Below, in pieces: positions 48,915-62,415 of a stretch of 64,000 bases of DNA. The notes under the pieces are model-generated. The model saw nothing but the letters and a program-made list of their open reading frames with translations, was not told the DNA's origin and searched no databases. Numbering within the stretch: the stretch's first letter is position 1; each line of letters opens with the position of its first letter. Source of the DNA: Hevea brasiliensis (taxonomy: Eukaryota > Streptophyta > Magnoliopsida > Malpighiales > Euphorbiaceae); NCBI RefSeq assembly GCF_030052815.1, contig NC_079510.1, positions 51,550,725 to 51,614,724 of the forward strand, written 5' to 3'. Made by a program: the position numbers and the translations under genes.

Positions 48915-49920
48915 GCAATCATTGTTAATTAAGCATTTAATTATATGCATAACTATTAGCTTTAATAAATTAGAAAAAAAAAATAATTGTTAATATTACC
49001 TTAGGTTTTCCCCGGAGAGAATTCGATTAGATATATACCTCTTAATTCTGAGAAGTTTTGTAGAGAGAGTAAGATCTAATTATTGGCTTTTTAAAGAATG
49101 TGATCACACAATTTGGATTATGGGTATTTCTTTTAAGTACAATTTGAATGATTTCCTTTTAAAAAAAATATCTAGTACGCCAGTGTCATGGAAGACTTGA
49201 ATTCCTCATTTTGTTTGTTCATGCACATTTGTTGAGTATATTAGGTTAGGATGGCCACTGAGCTAATTTCGGTAGAAGGTTCAGAGGATCGAAACTGGGC
49301 TTCCAATGTCTCTCTTAATTTTGGTTTTGATTCAATTTTGATTTTAATTTCGATTTAAAGGCAATTTTTCCTGAATTTGACTGATTCCAATTCCAAATCA
49401 AGTTACTTCATTTTTTAAAAGGTTCTTGTTCTTGCAAGTTCTTTACGAATGGGGAGCTGTGTTTGCTGTGCATTCTTCAAACTTATCAGATTTGGTAATG
49501 TAATTAACTGTTCCTCTTTGAAATTCATAATTAATTGAGATGTGAGGAAACTGTTAAATTGTGGTTGCTGAACCATGTTATGGTGTGTGCGGGTGCAAAT
49601 TATATATATCACTTGTCATTGAATATTGTGCAAAATTGAAATTTGGTGGCTAAAAATAAAAATTTTAAATTACATTATTACACATAAAAAGATTATTCAT
49701 AAATTATTATATATTTAAAATTAATAATTTTATTTAAACAAAATAAAATAAAATGTAAAACACTTACATTTTATTACTAGTAAATATTAAATTAATAATA
49801 TTTAGTTAAATAAAATAGATTTATTTATAATTCTCTCAATAATTACAATTAATCATATTTAGTTGTTATAAATATCAAAAAATTTATTTTTTATAATTTA
49901 GTGGTACTAGAGCTATTTCT
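48915..49920. repeat. Duplicated 5' flank of copy C
   Basis: Shares the putative 5' UTR intron (AG|GTAATATTA donor on the minus strand, ATTGCAG-like acceptor) and upstream blocks with copies A, B, D and E. It runs straight into the short 3' flank of copy D, where a 33-base poly-A run lies at about 49965-49997. Confidence 0.75.
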
Positions 49921-49962
49921 AAAACTATGAACTCTTGAGTTCGAATTTTTATAGAAGCCAAA

Positions 49963-49998
<36 letters not shown>

Positions 49999-50108
49999 AT
50001 CCATTAAAGGAAAAAAAAAAAAGTGATCTTGCTCATCTCTTATCATAGGAACTTCAAATTTTGGATAAATATATTCCTAAATACTAATACAAACTATTAT
50101 TAGACTTA

Positions 50109-50827
50109 TTACTTGTAGAAAATTTGAATTTCATCATCAGCATCAATTTTAGCAGCCCCCAAAAGGGTATGATCAGTCAAAAACTGATTACTTCCAAGTT
50201 TTTTGAGGTTCATGTTGGTGATTTCAAAACCATGCGTTTGATGAAGACTCAACTTCAAGGATTTTACAGACATATAACAATGAACAATACAGGCATAAAG
50301 CTGATCGGTTCCATCTCGAATCCAGACAACATAAGTCTTAAGGACAATGATAGTAGTGTTTGGATAATATCCTACATTTGCTCCATCTTTCAACACTTGC
50401 TCATTTAAAAACAACATTTGTTCCCCTATTGCCAAGCCAAAAAATTTCAGAACTTGTTGTTTAAGGTAAATGCCCTTAGTTTGTTCAGTGATCAATACTT
50501 GGTGTCTAATACCTTCATAGGATAGGCTGACCTGCAAAAACTGCAGCCATGCAACACTAAATTAAGCAAAGTAACTTTATTAAAAATAGAAGATAGGTAA
50601 TTAATTACCCGAATGAGACTAATTATAGAGCCTTGTTCAATTCCATAATCTTGCACTCTTGCTGAATCTAGTAGCTGCTCCCTATTAAAATATAGCCTTT
50701 GCCACTCTGGTTCAACATGAATCAACCGTTGAATCCTCTGTTTAAGGTGAAGAACTGTTAAATTTTGATGATATTGTGGAATCATCACAGACAATTTGCC
50801 TTCAGGGTAGACAACTATTACCTCCAT
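50109..50827 (-). CDS. Three-domain ubiquitin-like protein, copy D
   Basis: Exon 1 is 50827-50609 (73 residues), exon 2 is 50531-50109, total 213 residues, with intact frames and canonical GTAATT...TTTGCAG intron ends. Domain 1 (MEVIVVYPEGKLSVMIPQYH) includes EWQRLYFNREQLLDSARVQD. Domain 2 has GIYLKQQVLKFFGLAIGEQM. Domain 3 has VWIRDGTDQLYACIVHCYMS and ends DDEIQIFYK. As in the others, no Gly-Gly end. ATG choice: it is the start shared by all copies; in-frame upstream codons lie in the presumed 5' UTR behind a 3' splice site. Confidence 0.82.
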
Positions 50828-50849
50828 GGTACGTACTGTAACTACAATC

Positions 50850-51830
50850 ATTGTTAATTAAACATTTAATTATATGCATTATTGTTAGCTTTAATGAATT
50901 AGAAAGCAAATTAATTGCTAATATCACCTCAAGTATTCACAGCAGAGAATTTGATTAGATATATGCCTCTTAATTCTGAGAAACTCTGTAGAGATAACAA
51001 GAGCTATTTATTGGCTTTTTAAATAATGTAATCACACAATTAAGATTATGTGTATTTTTTTTTAGTACAATTTGAATGATTTCCCTTTTTTTTGAGAAAA
51101 AAAAAGGTATGCCAATGGTATAGAAGACATGAATTTCTTATTTTATTTGTTCATGCACATTTGTTGGGTATGTTAGATTAGAGTGGCTATGAGCTAATTT
51201 TGGTTCAAGGTTTAAGAGAATCAAAACTGGAAATACAAAATCTTTCTTTATTTTAGTTTCGATTCAAATGTGACCAATTTCAATTTCACATTCAAATCAA
51301 GTTACTTCATTTTTAAAAGATTCTTGCACGTTCTTTATGGATGGGCGAAGTATGTCTGCTGTGCATTCTTCATATTTATCAGATTTGGTAATGTAATTAG
51401 CTGAATATAAAAAAAAAAAAAAATTCTGTTCTTCCTCTTTGAAATGCATGATTAACTGAGATTTGAGGAAATTGTTGAGGTTTCTTAAAGTGTGGTTGCT
51501 AAACCAGTATGCTGTGGTGTGCGCCAGTGCAAATTATGTCACTGGTTATTGAATTTTGTGCAAAATTGAAAGTTGGTGGCTAAAAATAAAATTTCTTAAA
51601 TTACATTATTGCAAAAAAAATGTTATTTATACATAATTATATAACTAAACTTAATAATTTTATATAAATAAAATAAAATATTTAAAAAATACTTACATTT
51701 TATTAAGAGCAAATATTAAATTAGTAATATTTATTTAAATAAAATATATCGATAATTCTCTCTATAATTATAATTAATCATATTCAGTTGCTACAAATAA
51801 TAAAATTTTATTTTCTATATGTTAGAGGTC
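50850..51830. repeat. Duplicated 5' flank of copy D
   Basis: Aligns block by block with 37690-38640, 48915-49900 and 54410-55270. The same series of poly-A, TGTTCTTCCT and TTAATAATATTTATTTAAAT landmarks is present. Confidence 0.75.
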
Positions 51831-53675
51831 TAAGTGAAAGCCACACTTATGAATTTGATATCATATTTAACTCAAAATCTTAAATCAATGGATATATGGA
51901 TTTTTTCTATTTATATGTCTCTTATTCATTCTATTTCTTTTTGATATGAGAATTCTAACACTTAAATATCACAAATACTATAATAAAGTTTTTATATAAT
52001 TATGGTCAGTTTTTCATAATTAAAAATAAATTTAGATATTATTGTATATAACAATCTGGCTTTTGGATTTAAACGCTATAAAATCTAGTGTGTGATAAAA
52101 AATAATATTTAATTATATTTTTCACTGCTGGAGGTTGAACGCTGATCTGCTATATTTGAAAAAGACAAAAATTATATGCTAAACACGTTAATTTGAATGA
52201 TTAGGATTTCAATTGCGAAACGCATATCTCAGTTGATGAACAAAATATGACCTAATGAGCCGTAATTAAGTGCAATGGATAACCCTCCATTTACATGATG
52301 ATCACCATATATATATATAAGTAAAAGGTATGAAACTAAGTTGAGCGTTGATAGACTTATGCGATCCCTTTCTTTTATGAATGCTATCATTTCATGTCTC
52401 CATTTGTACCCAATCATAATTCATGTGAAGCTCTTTCTGTGACAATGTTTGATTAATTTGCCAAAGCAAATATGGAAAATTTAAGATATCTCAGTTCCCT
52501 AGCGGTGGGCTTTCTCTCTCCCGATGGCCTTAATTTCGAAATCTCCCTCTCAACTCATGGGTCATCATCAAATGGTCAGAAAATAATACAATAATCGTTG
52601 TATTTCGGATAAATAATGTACACGTCTAATGTAAAAGATTAGATGATATTTTTTTTTAAACGGAGGATGTGATAGGCGAGAGGAAGACAACCAGCTGATA
52701 GATACGCTTAACAATCATAGGAACAAAATTAAGTTTTTGGCCTTTCTTTTTTCCCATGATTATTCTTTGTTGTTCTATATCACTACACGCTTTGATTGTT
52801 CATGTTATAAGGTGTTTTGAAGTTGGTATCAAGCAATGGCGAAATTAGAAAAAAGAAAATATTCAGGATCAATATAAAAAAAATAAATAATAAAATATTA
52901 TATTAAAAATTAAAAATATAATATTAATATTTTATAATTAGAGTCAATTAAATCTAATACCTTCAAAACTCTATATATAAGATTATATTATTATTAATGT
53001 TATTAAATATATATTTCTCTATATAAATAACTAAAAGTCATTTATTAATAATTTCACACATGCAATTATATTATTTTGTCTGATAAAGTTTATTATTAAA
53101 AAATTACAATAAAATTTTAAAGTGAATACACTTTTAAATGCACTTATTTTTTTTTATCTCGATTAATTTTAAAATTTATCAAAAAGAGGGTTTGAATTTA
53201 TAAAAGGTATATATATATATAAGAAATCAACTGTCTGTCCCCTCATGTTATGAATTACATCCTCCAATGGTATCAAGATCGAGTAAGCTAGGAAATAAGA
53301 ATAAGGTTATGGTGAACTTTGATTGAGAAACGTGTTGTGTTTTTTGCTATTCCTTTAATATAATGTATAAGGGGAAAACTGAGGAGAATTGGGTTCATCC
53401 AATCCCAACACGCTATTTATTTTAGTTTCTTTATTGCGCTTTATTTTTGTGTATTTCTCTTACAATAAAGTATAGTCCTTTTATAGACAGATTCTTACCG
53501 ATGAATTTTAAATTAGAGTCATTTCTAAATTCTATCCAATAAAGAAAAAAAGAAAAAGTGACCTTACCTATCTCTTATTATAAGAAATTCAAATTTTATA
53601 TAAACATATTCCTAAACAATATTTTGGATAAACATATTCCTAAATACTAATACAAACTTTTCTTAGACTTGATTA
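51831..53675. other. Array spacer without gene (D to E)
   Basis: 52400-52720 matches 38800-39110 (GACAATGTTTGATTAATTTGCC and onward). At about 52725 the match stops where the CDPK segment would begin, and resumes with sequence found after it (TTGTTGTTCTATATCACTAC), so the CDPK piece was deleted here. 53260-53660 is the shared 3' flank. Confidence 0.7.
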
Positions 53676-54394
53676 TTAGTGGAGCATGCGAATTTCATCA
53701 TAGGCACAAATTTCAACAGCCCAAAGAAGGGCTTGATCATCAGTCAAAAACCTGTTAATTTCAGGTTTTTGGAGTTTCATGTTGGTCATTTCAAAACCAT
53801 ATTTTTTATGAAGCATCAACTTTAAGGATCCTACAGACATATTACGATGAACATGACAGTCATAAAACCGGTTGGTTCTATCTCGTATCCAGACAGTATA
53901 AGTAAGGACAATATTGATAGTAGTGTTTGGATAATATCCTACATAGGCTCCATCTTCTAGCACTTGCCCATTTAAAAACAACACTTGTTCCTCTATTGCC
54001 AAACCAAAAAAATTTAAAACTTGGCCTTGAAGGTAAATGCCCTTAGTTTGTTCAGTAATCAATACTTGGTGTCTAATAGCTTCATACGCTAGACTGACCT
54101 GCAAAAACTACAGCCACACAATATCAAATTAAGCAAAGCAACTTAATTAAAAATAGAAGATAGGTAATTAATTACCCGAACGAGACTAATTACAGAGCCT
54201 TGTTCAATCCCACAGTCTTGCACTCTTGCTGAATCCAGTAGCTGCAACCCATTAAAATATAGCCCTTGCCACTCTGGTTCAACATGAATCAACTATTGAA
54301 TCCTCTGTTTAAGATGAAGAATTGTTGGATTTTGATGATATTCTAGAATCATCACAGACAAGTTGCCTGCAGGGTAGACAACCATTACCTCCAT
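53676..54394 (-). pseudogene. Three-domain ubiquitin-like gene, copy E (stop codon)
   Basis: Same gene structure: exon 1 54394-54176, exon 2 54098-53676, with good splice signals. A TAG at 54295-54293 replaces the Gln of RIQ at residue 34 of domain 1, so full-length protein cannot be made. Domains 2 and 3 remain open for 140 codons (AYEAIRHQVLITEQTKGIYL to EIRMLH). The last residues differ from the other copies because of a nearby extra codon (DDQALL). Use of a later start in exon 1 is possible but has no support. Confidence 0.8.
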
Positions 54395-54409
54395 GATCTG
54401 TACCATAAT

Positions 54410-55270
54410 TGCAATCATTGTTAATTAAGCATTTAACTATATGCATTACTATTAGCTTTAATAAATTAGAAAACAAATTAATTGCTAATATCACCGTAGG
54501 TTTTTCAATTGTGAGAAGCTCTATAGAGAACAAGATCTATTTATTGGCTTTTTAAAGAATGTGATCACACAATTTGGATTATGGATTTTTTTCTTAGTAC
54601 CATTTGAATGATTTCCTTTAAAAAATAAATCTAATACGCCAATAGCATAGAATACATGAATTCCTCATTTTGTTTGTTCATGCACATTTGTTGGGTATAT
54701 TAGATTAGGGTAGCTACCTAGCAAATTTCAATTCAAGTTTCAAGAGGATTGAAACTAGAATTGCAGAGTCTTTTTTAATTTTTGTTTCGATTCAGTTTTG
54801 ATTTTAATATCAATTCAAGAGCAATTTATTTAATTTTACTGATTTGGAATCCAAATCAGGTTCATTTTTTAAAGGTTCTTGCACGTTCAAGTTCTTTATG
54901 AATGGGGGAGTGTGTCTGCTGTGCATCAGATTTGGTAATGTAATTAACTGAATAAAAAAAAAAAAAAGTGTTCTTCCTATTTGAAATGCATGATTAATTG
55001 AGATGTCAGGAAATGGTTGAGGTGTCTTAAAGTGTGACTCGCTAAGCCAGTATGCTATGGTGCGTGCTGGTGCAAATTATATCACTAATTTTGTGCAAAA
55101 CTGAAAGTTGGTGCTAAAAATAAAAAATTTTAAATTAATTATATATTTAAAAATTAATAATTTTATATAAATAAAATAAAATGCAAAAAATATTTTATTA
55201 AGACTAAATATTAAATTAATAATATTTAGTTAAATAAAATAGATTTATTTATAATTCTCTCTATAATTAT
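54410..55270. repeat. Duplicated 5' flank of copy E
   Basis: 54960-55270 matches 38280-38595 almost base for base, much better than either matches the flanks of C or D. The array ends at about 55275. Confidence 0.8.
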
Positions 55271-55639
55271 AAAATGCCATCTATGCCTATTCCAGTCTTT
55301 ATTAAATGCTTATGTAAACAAAGATTGTGTTTTTGTTTTTGAAACCTTGACCTTTCAAGTGTTTGTGTTTGTTTCTTGATTATCAACACCATGAATTTTG
55401 ACTCTTGTTTTTGACTTGAAAAATGCCTGAGAATTCCCTGCTGTGACCCAATCCAACAAAGTTCATACCATGTTTCCAGATATGTCAGGCAGCGCATAGG
55501 AAGAAACAAGCTAAAATCTTTTGGGTCAGTTATGTGCCAAATGGCAATGTTAGTCCATATCCGCAGTGGAAGCTTCTTCTTTAAGGCTTTGGGTTCATGG
55601 CTGGTTTTTCTGATGATGTGGTTCAAAGGGAAACCAAAT

Positions 55640-57064
55640 ACCGGAACTTAGACTTTCTGCAAAAGTATTACAGGCAGATGATGCTTAAAAAGTTTATGAT
55701 ACTTGGATTTATAGAATTCAGGAATAGAGCACAACACATTTATTGAGCTCAATACTTGTTAAACTGCACTCTCAAGTTATCATTCTGGAACCATCATCAT
55801 TGTACGAAGGGTAATTAATATATGCTAATCTTCTTGAATTGTTTGTTTAGCGTTCTACATCATAGGGCTACACTTATTTCAACAATCATAAATAATTAAT
55901 ATGTTAAACAAGAGTTTAGACCTGCTGAAAAAAAAAATTATGCGTTTAATGCTACAAAATCATGGCACCTCTGTGCTTCCAGATTGGATAGTATCTGTAG
56001 TTTCATTTTCAGCTTCTGTTTTGAAGCATTATATCAGCTTTGCATCATTGGATGAAACGGTAATGCATAGTTCAAAATACAATATTGTTTGATCAGTTAG
56101 GATGGCCTTTAATGGGTGTGTCTTCTTGAAGCGATAGAAAAAGTGAGGAAAAGCTTCATCTTTAATGATTTCTGAATATATAGTAATCCCTCTGTCTTGT
56201 TTTTCTCTTGGGCAGACTCACAAATTTCCTACTCCAGGACAGATGAAGATGCCGAGGGGCAGGAATTATTTCTTACACATCCAATGTCTTGTGATCCTGT
56301 AAGACCAAAACTTCGGAATCAGAATTGCAAATCCACTGCTTTTTATTTGGGGTTTGATTATCATTATTTGTTGGTACCAAACACATCACTAATACTTTGC
56401 TTAATGATGCATAATATGACTTGAACCTCTTTCAGTGCTGTTGATCTTGTCTTAAACATTGAATGTGTTTTTGGTTTTGCACTTTCTTGCTTTTGCAGCA
56501 GGCCGGTCCAGGATCTCAGAAGTTAACAGTGAAGACAATTTCAACAAAATTGAAGGGCAAGAAACAAGCAAACTCCATATGTCAGCCTCACAATTTGCCA
56601 AGTCCTCAGTTCATCAGTCTACACCATCAAGCTGTGCACCTCCCATCCAATTTGGGCTTATGGGCTATACCAAAATTCAAACTCCACCAGATATCCTAAA
56701 AGTCCCTAAACAAGTAATGAATGGTTCTGGTACCAAATTCTGTTACAAAAATCAAGCCCCATGTCGTATGTTTCTCACCACAACCAGCAAATGATTTCTT
56801 GCCTATGGTATATTTGTCTGTAACAAATGCATTTCCTCCCACTCCTTATGTCTCTGCATATGGTTACCAAGCGTTTCCATCCACTGCAAACTACATCTCC
56901 ATGCAGCATCAGCCTTATTACAGCCATCCTTCCTGCAGTCCTCTAATTCTGAAAACGGCAGAAAGAAATTGGAATAATGATGTGACCTTGGTGGAAGCTG
57001 ATAGCAACACTGATAGTAGTTCTGGCAGCACAGAATCAACAGAGGCATCAGCAGGCTGCAAATA
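55640..57064 (+). pseudogene. Exon-like fragments of an unrecognised plant gene
   Basis: Plus-strand pieces look coding: around 55636-55810 ELRLSAKVLQADDA, a stop, KVYDTWIYR and SSILVKLHSQVIILEPSSLY; around 55950-56060 MLQNHGTSVLPDWIVSVVSF and SFASLDET, ending at a good donor (ACG|GTAATG). At 56216 an acceptor (GGGCAG) would continue in phase with THKFPTPGQMKMPRGRNYF. A further donor (CCT|GTAAGA, 56300) and acceptor (TTTTGCAG, about 56500) precede a Ser-rich stretch, and 56765-57064 encodes QPANDFLPMVYLSV to a Ser/Glu-rich tail (TDSSSGSTESTEASAGCK). Frames do not connect cleanly and two stops lie in the first piece. I recognise no family. It may be a decayed gene or one whose exons I cannot join. 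Confidence 0.4.
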
Positions 57065-57119
57065 ATGGAGTATAATTTACCTATGCCAAACTCCTTAGAA
57101 GGCCATGAGCTGTACACAT

Positions 57120-58640
57120 AAAATGAATCGGTAACTTAAAATTACATGATGGTGCTTTCTTCTAATCATTTACTGGATAGTGGTAATCAAGAATAAAGAA
57201 CCCAATTATGCAAGGTCTTGCCAATAATTGTTTGAAAGTCAGATCCCTCATAAACCCATCTCTTGGTCCTTGGAATTTAGATTCATAATATGAAACTTGA
57301 CGGTTACAAGCGAATAGTTATGTCCCAATTAATAAACTCTTATACTGGAATCAAATATAACCCTGAAATGGAAAACCTGCTGGCTGCTGCCTCTCACAAC
57401 TAAATCAAACACTGGTATTGCAATCCTCCTTTCTTGTAGCACATCTGTGAGGCCCACACCGCTCTCCTACATTAAATGTCTCTGTCTCAACTACATTTTT
57501 TTATCAGTTTTACCTACCGAAGGCACATATATATAATTGTATGCTTAATCTTGTCCGTTATCTTTCTGTACCTTTCTTTATTCCAACAATTGTACACTGC
57601 GGTGGATTTGCCCCCACTGGTTCCCACTCCTTTATATATATATATAATTTTTTAGTAAATTATTTATTTCTATGATATTACTTCATTCAATTAATTTAAT
57701 TCCCCTCATTATTTATAAAACATTTTTATATATTATTTTTATTTTTTTATAAAATTATATATATTATCCTCATCATATATTATTTTTTGTTTTATAATTA
57801 AATATGCTTAATTTTTTAATATATTAAGAAATTCATGAGTAATAAATTTTTCTGAATCTAGCATTGATTGCATTTGCTCAACTAAAAAATTTCAGTAAGA
57901 TCCTTCATTTATGATTTATCTTCTTTGAGATGGGGACTGTTCCGATGGGACTGTTTCACTGAAACTTCAATAGGTGGTCCAATTATGGGCCGATCCGTAG
58001 AATCAAGGACTAAATCGGACCCTTAAATTCAGCCAACTTTTTTAATTTTAATTCAATTTTAGATAATTCAATGGTTAATTTTTTTTTCAAATTTATGTAG
58101 AAAAAAAAAACCAATTTGAAATAGATTAGAATCATTTTGTCTAATTTCAATTTGATTCAAGATCTAATTCGAGCCTATAAACCTTAATTTGATTCCAGTC
58201 CTAAATTAAACCGGATCTATTTCAATCTGATTCCGAACTTGAACCGAACCATATATGGCCAATCTGCCAACAGGAAAACATCATGGTGACCACATAAGAA
58301 AGAAGCCTTAAGAGGCATGAATCATCAATAACTTGTCATCATTGCAGTCCATGCATCATGCAGTACACCATCCAACCATACATATATAACATATACATAC
58401 ATCCCAACATACCCCTGTCCATCACCAACATAAAAGAGAAGCAAACTTAGCTAGGCTACTACAAACAGTGCAAGTAATTAAACATAGTCTCCACCAATAG
58501 CTCACCACTCACTAGTTACTACTACCACTACCAAGTGGCAAGTGCCCAATTCCAAAGCAAACCCATGTAGAAAAGCATCTTATTCTTTAATTCTCACTCT
58601 TCTTCCTCATATAAAGAGGAAGAAAAGTTGAGCTAGGAAA
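57120..58640. other. Intergenic sequence
   Basis: No gene seen. 57960-58260 is a low-complexity stretch rich in GATTC/GAATC and AACCGGATC-like phrases, typical of a decayed dispersed repeat. The right end is the 3' side of the peroxidase gene. Confidence 0.5.
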
Positions 58641-58653
58641 GTAACTAAATCTT

Positions 58654-60206
<1,553 letters not shown>

Positions 60207-60279
60207 TCTCTCTGTCTCTCTCTCCACTCTGCACGCTTACAAAAGGTCACTGACCTTGCTTTGAAGCTCTCTTGGTTGG

Positions 60280-60292
60280 TTCTTTAAATAAT
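60280..60292 (-). promoter_or_regulatory. Possible TATA-like element of the peroxidase gene
   Basis: On the minus strand CATTATTTAAAGA lies about 55-65 bases upstream of the first in-frame ATG. It is a weak TATA match. Confidence 0.35.
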
Positions 60293-60299
60293 GAAAAGG

Positions 60300-61790
60300 A
60301 TAATAATTTGTCAAATAAACTAAAGGCAAAGTTGTAACAAAATTTTGATTCTTTTACCTTTTCTTTAGAGACATTGACACAATGTAACCCATGCTGCATT
60401 TACTGCTCAAAAGAACACAAGTTTTATTAATGTCTACTTCTGTAGAAAACTTGGAATTTTTTTTTCTGAAATTTGGAAAATTGGGAACTTAAAAGCCTTT
60501 AATTTGTGATATAGCTTGCATTTATGATTTGTATCATTTGTAATTTATATTTATTAATGACTTGTAATTAAAATTAATTGGCATAAGTAAAAAATAAATA
60601 ACAAAAAATTGACACTCATATGAAGTTAATAGAAAATGCTAAAAGCATTTGTCAACCATAAAAAAAAATTTATTTGTTCTATTTTTATAATTTTAATTTT
60701 ATAATCAGATTTTAATTCTGTTTGAAATAAATTTTATATCAATTTAAATAAATTAATAATTTGACCAGACTGGTAAAAAGATGCTCCAACACTCAATTAT
60801 TTTTGGTCACTGCAAATTTGAGGAGAGATTTCTTATGTTTATTCTTAATTAGCATTGTTAAGTTTGTTTATAATATTGTTCTGTTAATTTCCTAACAAAA
60901 AGGACACCAATATAAACATAGTACGGAAAGTTAAAGAATGGTGATGGTGGTGGGGATATGGCACTTACCATAAAAGCTCCTTTGCTCAACTTGTATTCTC
61001 TTCTGCTAAGCTAAAATTACCAAAAGAGACATCAATCCATTCCCTTAGCTTTCAAGTAGGGTAGCCCCTCCCTCAAGCAAAGCAGCATTATAATTATATG
61101 AATATTAATAATGTCATTGATTGCTTATTCAAGCTCCAAACGAAGTAGAAACAAAACATATAAAGCCAAGCCAAATGGCTTAACCATCCTGACCAAAATA
61201 GCCACCGACACTTCAATTTCTAGTAGCAGCCAAGATTTATTAGTTATGGCACGTCATGTGCTTAAACATGACTCTGACAGTGATTTTCTAAACACCTATG
61301 GTTACATCTAAGCCAACTCTAGTTTATCATCACCTTTGGGGTGAAATATATTACATTTGCTGTTGGAAACAGAAAAAGCCGTTTTCTTCTTTATTCAAGA
61401 TTCTTAAAGAGGACTTGGGTTTCCTTTATTTGTTTGAATATTTTAGTAGTGGTGTGTATAAATGCCAACACTTGCCTAAAGATCCACAAAATGTGATAGG
61501 ACACCCCTGCACTTTGTATTGACTACATATGGTTTATAAGAAATGTACCTTATTTACTCGTATAATTAAATGCTAGAAAGCTTGTGATAAGCTTGTGATC
61601 TGTGATCATCACTAGCACTCCTGGGCTGTGGCCAATGGGCCATGAAGAACTTTAACTCATTGGACGTGGACCACAAACATTCCAAACTGCTACTACTTTA
61701 GAATACAAGCCACCCCTGGCCATGAGAATGTATATCAACTTCTCAACTAGGATATCTAAAGGTGATCACAGTATGATTCGAAATTACAGG
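60300..61790. other. Intergenic sequence upstream of the peroxidase
   Basis: AT-rich promoter-side DNA. Short open frames at 61111-61522 show no family features. Confidence 0.5.
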
Positions 61791-61791
61791 G

Positions 61792-62247
61792 TTCTTCCAT
61801 TTAACTACCATCCAACGAAGACAGAGAAATAGTATTCTGAAGCTGTAGAGATAAAATGGGAATTGGGCAGAAACAGAAGTGGATGTCAAACAAGAAATTA
61901 TAGATTATTTTCATAAAGTGTATTCTAGTAGCAATCCTCGAAATGTTAAAGGGATAGCTTCCATTCTTCCTCAAATGGTTTCTGTATGGCAGGGATGAAG
62001 CCCACTGGCAACAAAGGTCAAGATTGAAATGGATAGTGGTAGGAGACAGAAACGCAATATTCTTCCATTTAACTACCATCCAACGAAGACAGAGAAATAG
62101 TATTCTGAAGCAGCAGAGAGAAAATGGGAGTTGGGCAGACACAGAAGTGGATGTCAAACAAGAAATTCTGGATTATTTTCATAAAGTGTATTCTAGTAGC
62201 AATCCCCGGAATGTTCAAGGGATAGCTTCTATTCTTCCTCAAATGGT
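61792..62247 (+). repeat. Partial duplication within a LINE fragment
   Basis: 61792-61979 and 62060-62247 are close direct repeats offset by 268 bases, both encoding the segment FFHLTTIQRRQRNSIL to ASILPQMV. The first copy has stops after SILKL. Confidence 0.85.
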
Positions 62248-62410
62248 GACTGTAGATATGAACCAACAGCTTAATGCCCCTGTCACAGATGAAGAAATCA
62301 AGAAAGCAGTGTTTCAACTTGGTAGAGATAGGGCTCCAGGTCCATATGGTTTCACTGGATTATTCTATCAAAATAGTTGGTCGTTATATGTAGTGAGGTC
62401 AGGTCTATAA
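61985..62410 (+). pseudogene. LINE (L1-type) ORF2 fragment
   Basis: The frame reads DEAHWQQRSRLKWIVVGDRN, AIFFHLTTIQRRQRNSILK, then VDVKQEILDYFHKVYSSSNP, EEIKKAVFQLGRDRAPGPYG and FTGLFYQNSWSL. This is the endonuclease-RT linker and the start of the RT domain of a plant L1-type retrotransposon; the usual APGPDG has Tyr for Asp. It is cut at 62415 by an LTR insertion, so the RT catalytic motif is not in the window. Confidence 0.85.
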
Positions 62411-62415
62411 TGCTG

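Larger units (their letters stand above)
35470..55290. repeat. Tandem segmental duplication carrying ubiquitin-like genes
   Basis: Five units repeat the same order on the plus strand: 3' flank (GGATTGG...CATCCAATCCCAACACA, then TTCAAATTTTGGATAAA), minus-strand ubiquitin-like gene, about 0.9 kb of 5' flank (TTTGTTCATGCACATTTGTTG, later TTTAAATTAATTATATAT and ATTTAGTTAAATAAAATAG), and in some units a further segment with a CDPK fragment. Gene-to-gene distances are about 4.9, 6.3, 1.9 and 3.6 kb. The long B-C interval has extra GH17 and LINE pieces; the short C-D and D-E intervals lack the CDPK segment. Confidence 0.85.

Noticed and set aside
36957..54394. Array considered as a polyubiquitin locus
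   Set aside because: Domains are strongly diverged from ubiquitin, separated by an intron, and lack Gly-Gly processing sites.
55267..55626. 119-codon minus-strand open frame
   Set aside because: No recognisable family, no splice or promoter support, and it overlaps the array edge and the plus-strand exon-like sequence.
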